A DNA stretch of 7,605 nt from Oscillospiraceae bacterium (lineage in GTDB: Bacteria; Bacillota_A; Clostridia; Oscillospirales; Oscillospiraceae), in NCBI GenBank assembly GCA_017627975.1, contig JAGAFT010000064.1, forward strand, positions 1-7,605. The letters are read 5' to 3'. Positions 5,575 to 7,605 of the stretch are shown here, in pieces. The notes beneath the pieces are model-generated. The model was not told where the DNA came from. It saw only the letters and a program-made list of their open reading frames with translations, and made no database searches. Numbering within the stretch: position 1 is the stretch's first letter; every line of letters begins with the position of its first letter. Both the position numbers and the translations under genes were made by a program.

Positions 5575-5603
5575 TTGAAAAAACAGACACAAATCGGTAA
5601 AAT
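5575..5603 (+). promoter_or_regulatory. Promoter of the dehydratase operon
   Basis: TTGAAA (5575-5580), a 17-bp spacer and TAAAAT (5598-5603). The start near 5610 gives a leader of about 80 nt, which contains a short reading frame with its own ribosome binding site. Confidence 0.75.
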
Positions 5604-5626
5604 GAAACGAGTAAAAGGGGGAGAGT

Positions 5627-5674
5627 ATGATCTGTGAAAAAACGGGTCACAAAAAGGATACACATTCTAATTAG
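5627..5674 (+). CDS. Possible 15-codon leader reading frame
   Basis: ATG at 5627 follows AGGGGGAG (5616-5623) and encodes MICEKTGHKKDTHSN, ending in TAG at 5672-5674. The stop overlaps the start of the AGGGGGGA site (5673-5680) used by the dehydratase gene. Ribosomes finishing the leader could thus reach or mask that site. There is no run of a single amino acid that would suggest classical attenuation. It may be chance. Confidence 0.3.
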   Translation: MICEKTGHKKDTHSN

Positions 5675-5692
5675 GGGGGAATTGTAACACCA

Positions 5693-6895
5693 ATGAGAGA
5701 CCTGAAATATCTGCAATACTTCGAAGATCTCCTTCAGGTGGCCAACAACGCACTGATTACCCAGGCCAGGGAAGAAGGAAAAGTCTGCGTCGCCTATACC
5801 TGTGAAAATGTTCCGGAGCCGATGCTGAATCTGGACGGTGCGTTTTCCATCCGCCTGCATGCACCCCACACGGGGTCGATGGACATCGCGACCTACTACA
5901 TGACAAACCTCCTGTGCGAGCCCAGCCGCGCGCTGCTCGAACGCGCCATCGAAGGCGGCTTCAATTTTGCCGACTGCGTGATTACCCCGGACGGCTGCAC
6001 CATGATGAACCGCGCAGTGGAAAACATGGAACTGCTCAAGACCATGGGGAAGGACAATCCGAACTTTTTCCATGAATACATGGAAATTGCGTTCAAAAAC
6101 ACGGAAAACGATGTGAATCTGGCCGTTCTGCAGTGCACCAACCACATTCTCACCCCGCTGCATGAAAAGTACGGCATCGATGTTTCGGACGGGGCCATTC
6201 GCAAGGCGGTTGCCGAGCACAATGAAATCTGCCGTCTGATCCGGGCGATCGGTGAATACCGAAAGGAAGACAGGCCCCGGATTACGGGCTATGAGTATCA
6301 CGTGATTACGCTTGCGAGCTACGTATGTCCAAAGCACCTGATCAAGGCGAAGCTGGAGGAGACCCTGGAAGAGCTGAAGACCCGTGAACCGGATGAGAAG
6401 CAGCCCTGGCGTGCGCGCATCCTGCTGGTCGGCTCCGAGGTGGACGACAGCGACCTGATCAAGCTCATCGAGGAACAGGGGGCGTTTGTCTGCTGTGACC
6501 GCTTCTGCTTCGGCTCCTATCCCGGACGCAGCGAGATTATCCTGAATGACGAAGAAGACGCGCTGACCCAGGTCTGCCGCCACTATATCCAGAACTGCCA
6601 GTGTCCGCGTATGATGAACATGGAAAAGGTCTATGGACGCAAGCAGTATGTGGCGGACCTTGCAAAGGAATACAAGGCGGACGGCATCATCTATGAGCAG
6701 GTGAAATTCTGCGACCCCTGGGCCTATGAGAGAACCCTCGGCTCTGCCATGCTGAAGGACGACTACGGCTATCCGGTGCTGTCGGTGGACCGTCCCTACA
6801 GCATCGCGTCCTCTGCCGGACAGATGAGGACCCGTGTGCAGGCCTTTGTAGAGAGCATTGAGATCAAGTCCATTCAGAGAGGTGGGAAAGCATGA
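5693..6895 (+). CDS. 2-hydroxyacyl-CoA dehydratase family subunit, HgdB/FldC-like (400 aa)
   Basis: A subunit of the 2-hydroxyacyl-CoA dehydratase / benzoyl-CoA reductase family, oxygen-sensitive cytoplasmic enzymes that hold a [4Fe-4S] cluster and use a ketyl-radical mechanism after ATP-driven reduction by a separate activator. Visible family marks are PEPMLNLDGAFSIRL (41-55); CEPSR with C75; DCVITPDGC with C102; CDRFCFGSYPGR (268-279), the counterpart of the usual DDLCTGSR segment; and KFCDPWAYE with C340 near the C-terminus, followed by the typical RTRVQAFVESIE end (379-390). C75, C102 and C340 are the likely cluster ligands. The length is normal for a beta-type subunit. The start ATG is preceded by AGGGGGGA, ending 12 nt away, a rather long spacing. 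The stop overlaps the next gene (ATGA). The substrate is unknown; 2-hydroxyglutaryl-, lactoyl- and aryl-lactoyl-CoA are known for relatives. The activator gene is not in the window. A double-cubane-cluster reductase-like role cannot be excluded. Confidence 0.88.
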   Translation: MRDLKYLQYFEDLLQVANNALITQAREEGKVCVAYTCENVPEPMLNLDGAFSIRLHAPHTGSMDIATYYMTNLLCEPSRALLERAIEGGFNFADCVITPDGCTMMNRAVENMELLKTMGKDNPNFFHEYMEIAFKNTENDVNLAVLQCTNHILTPLHEKYGIDVSDGAIRKAVAEHNEICRLIRAIGEYRKEDRPRITGYEYHVITLASYVCPKHLIKAKLEETLEELKTREPDEKQPWRARILLVGSEVDDSDLIKLIEEQGAFVCCDRFCFGSYPGRSEIILNDEEDALTQVCRHYIQNCQCPRMMNMEKVYGRKQYVADLAKEYKADGIIYEQVKFCDPWAYERTLGSAMLKDDYGYPVLSVDRPYSIASSAGQMRTRVQAFVESIEIKSIQRGGKA

Positions 6896-7605
6896 AGACA
6901 GTGCAAAAGGTCGTCAATCCCGTCAGGCGCGCCGGGGAACAGTCGCCCGGCAAAATCTACAACGAGAAGCTGAAGGTGCGTGCCCGCCGTGAGTGGCGCG
7001 GCGTGAAGGATACCTTCTACGATTATACCCGCTGGCTCTATTTGATGTCCGTTCTCGGACGCTTTATCATTGTCCCGCGCAACGTCAAGGGTTTCTTCCG
7101 TTATCGCTGGATGATGAGCTACCTGTTTGTCCCCCACGGGATGGACAAGTTTACCGTCGGCCTTCGTGATGAGGCGCTGCGGATTGCCCATACCTCCTTC
7201 AACTTCGTCATCGCCGATGTGACCCAGGCGATTGCCAACTGCTTCCGCGGCGACCGCCGCGTCGGCAACGATAAGGCCTATTCCGACGCCTGCGTCGTGA
7301 CGGATGAAAACTCCATGGTCACCTTCATGATGGGCTTTGACACAAAGAAGGTCCATACCATCCTGCGTGAAGTCCCCACCATGTTTGCCTCGAATATCTT
7401 CCACCAGTTCAACGTCATGCACTACCTGGACATTGCCCAGCAGTATGGAATCAGCGGCGATGTCTGTCCCATGCCGGAGGCGGAAGCGGGCATCTCCATC
7501 GATGACGACTTCTGCGTTCTGGGCTGCTGCGCCGTACAGAACAACACCACCTGCGACGGCTCGCTGATGGGCAACGGCATCATCGCCAAGCGCCTGGAGC
7601 GGGAA
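6892..7605 (+). CDS. Second 2-hydroxyacyl-CoA dehydratase-like subunit with atypical N-terminal region (partial, 238 codons)
   Basis: The frame starts at ATG 6892, overlapping the upstream TGA by 4 nt, with GAGAGGTGGG (6877-6886) ahead of it, and stays open to the window edge. Residues 170-238 resemble the dehydratase family: DVCPMPEAEAG (190-200), and CCAVQNNTTCDGS (212-224), which carries the TTCDG motif whose cysteine (C221) commonly binds the iron-sulfur cluster in alpha-type subunits. The first 160 or so residues do not look like the usual start of these subunits. They are rich in Arg and aromatic residues, with a hydrophobic patch WLYLMSVLGRFIIV (48-61) too short for a sure membrane span. 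Pairing with the previous gene suggests an alpha/beta complex. The family call is made from short motifs plus context and is less firm than for the first subunit; the missing C-terminus should decide it. Confidence 0.75.
   Translation, partial: MKTVQKVVNPVRRAGEQSPGKIYNEKLKVRARREWRGVKDTFYDYTRWLYLMSVLGRFIIVPRNVKGFFRYRWMMSYLFVPHGMDKFTVGLRDEALRIAHTSFNFVIADVTQAIANCFRGDRRVGNDKAYSDACVVTDENSMVTFMMGFDTKKVHTILREVPTMFASNIFHQFNVMHYLDIAQQYGISGDVCPMPEAEAGISIDDDFCVLGCCAVQNNTTCDGSLMGNGIIAKRLERE

Noticed and set aside
5522..6583. Minus-strand frame of 353 codons opposite the first dehydratase gene
   Set aside because: It is a shadow of the well-supported plus-strand gene and also runs through that gene's promoter and leader.
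6874..7422. Minus-strand frame of 182 codons opposite the second dehydratase gene
   Set aside because: The plus-strand frame has a ribosome binding site, ATGA coupling and dehydratase motifs; the minus-strand product has no recognisable feature.

Overview
The window looks like chromosomal DNA from a low-oxygen member of the Bacillota (class Clostridia, plausibly a gut Oscillospiraceae or Lachnospiraceae relative). This rests on strong AGGAGG-type ribosome binding sites, sigma-A type promoters with 17-bp spacers, a MocR-type regulator, a COG2509 flavoprotein and an oxygen-sensitive 2-hydroxyacyl-CoA dehydratase pair. The genus cannot be fixed from the sequence alone. The left 1.1 kb is visibly more AT-rich than the GC-rich coding block that follows.

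Layout. (1) 1-418: the first 64 codons of an insertion-sequence transposase on the minus strand, with its own promoter, an operator-like palindrome across that promoter, a long-stem hairpin upstream and a tandem 23-bp repeat. (2) 419-681: a two-gene tRNA operon on the minus strand (tRNA-Asp GTC, then tRNA-Thr GGT, both with encoded CCA) with a near-consensus promoter and an intrinsic terminator. (3) 702-1077: a 69-residue protein gene of unknown function on the minus strand, with its own terminator and a promoter whose -35 box is the last of three 11-bp-spaced TTGACTC repeats. (4) 1123-5456: a minus-strand operon in the order MocR-type regulator, HI0933-family flavoprotein, COG2509 flavoprotein; the last two overlap by ATGA. 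(5) 5457-5692: a divergent intergenic region with a promoter facing each way, CTGTCA repeats and a 15-codon leader reading frame. (6) 5693 to the right edge: a plus-strand operon of two 2-hydroxyacyl-CoA dehydratase-like subunits, again overlapping by ATGA; the second is cut off by the window end.

How the parts may work together (inference). The MocR-type protein should sense an amino acid, amine or PLP-related metabolite and could control its own operon, the divergent dehydratase operon, or both. The dehydratase pair would act on a 2-hydroxyacyl-CoA, or on another acyl-CoA by radical chemistry, and needs an ATP-driven iron-sulfur activator that is not in the window. Substrates of the two flavoproteins cannot be read from the sequence. 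The most distinctive items are the atypical dehydratase second subunit with a long non-canonical N-terminal part, and the response-regulator-like repeats in front of the small unknown gene.
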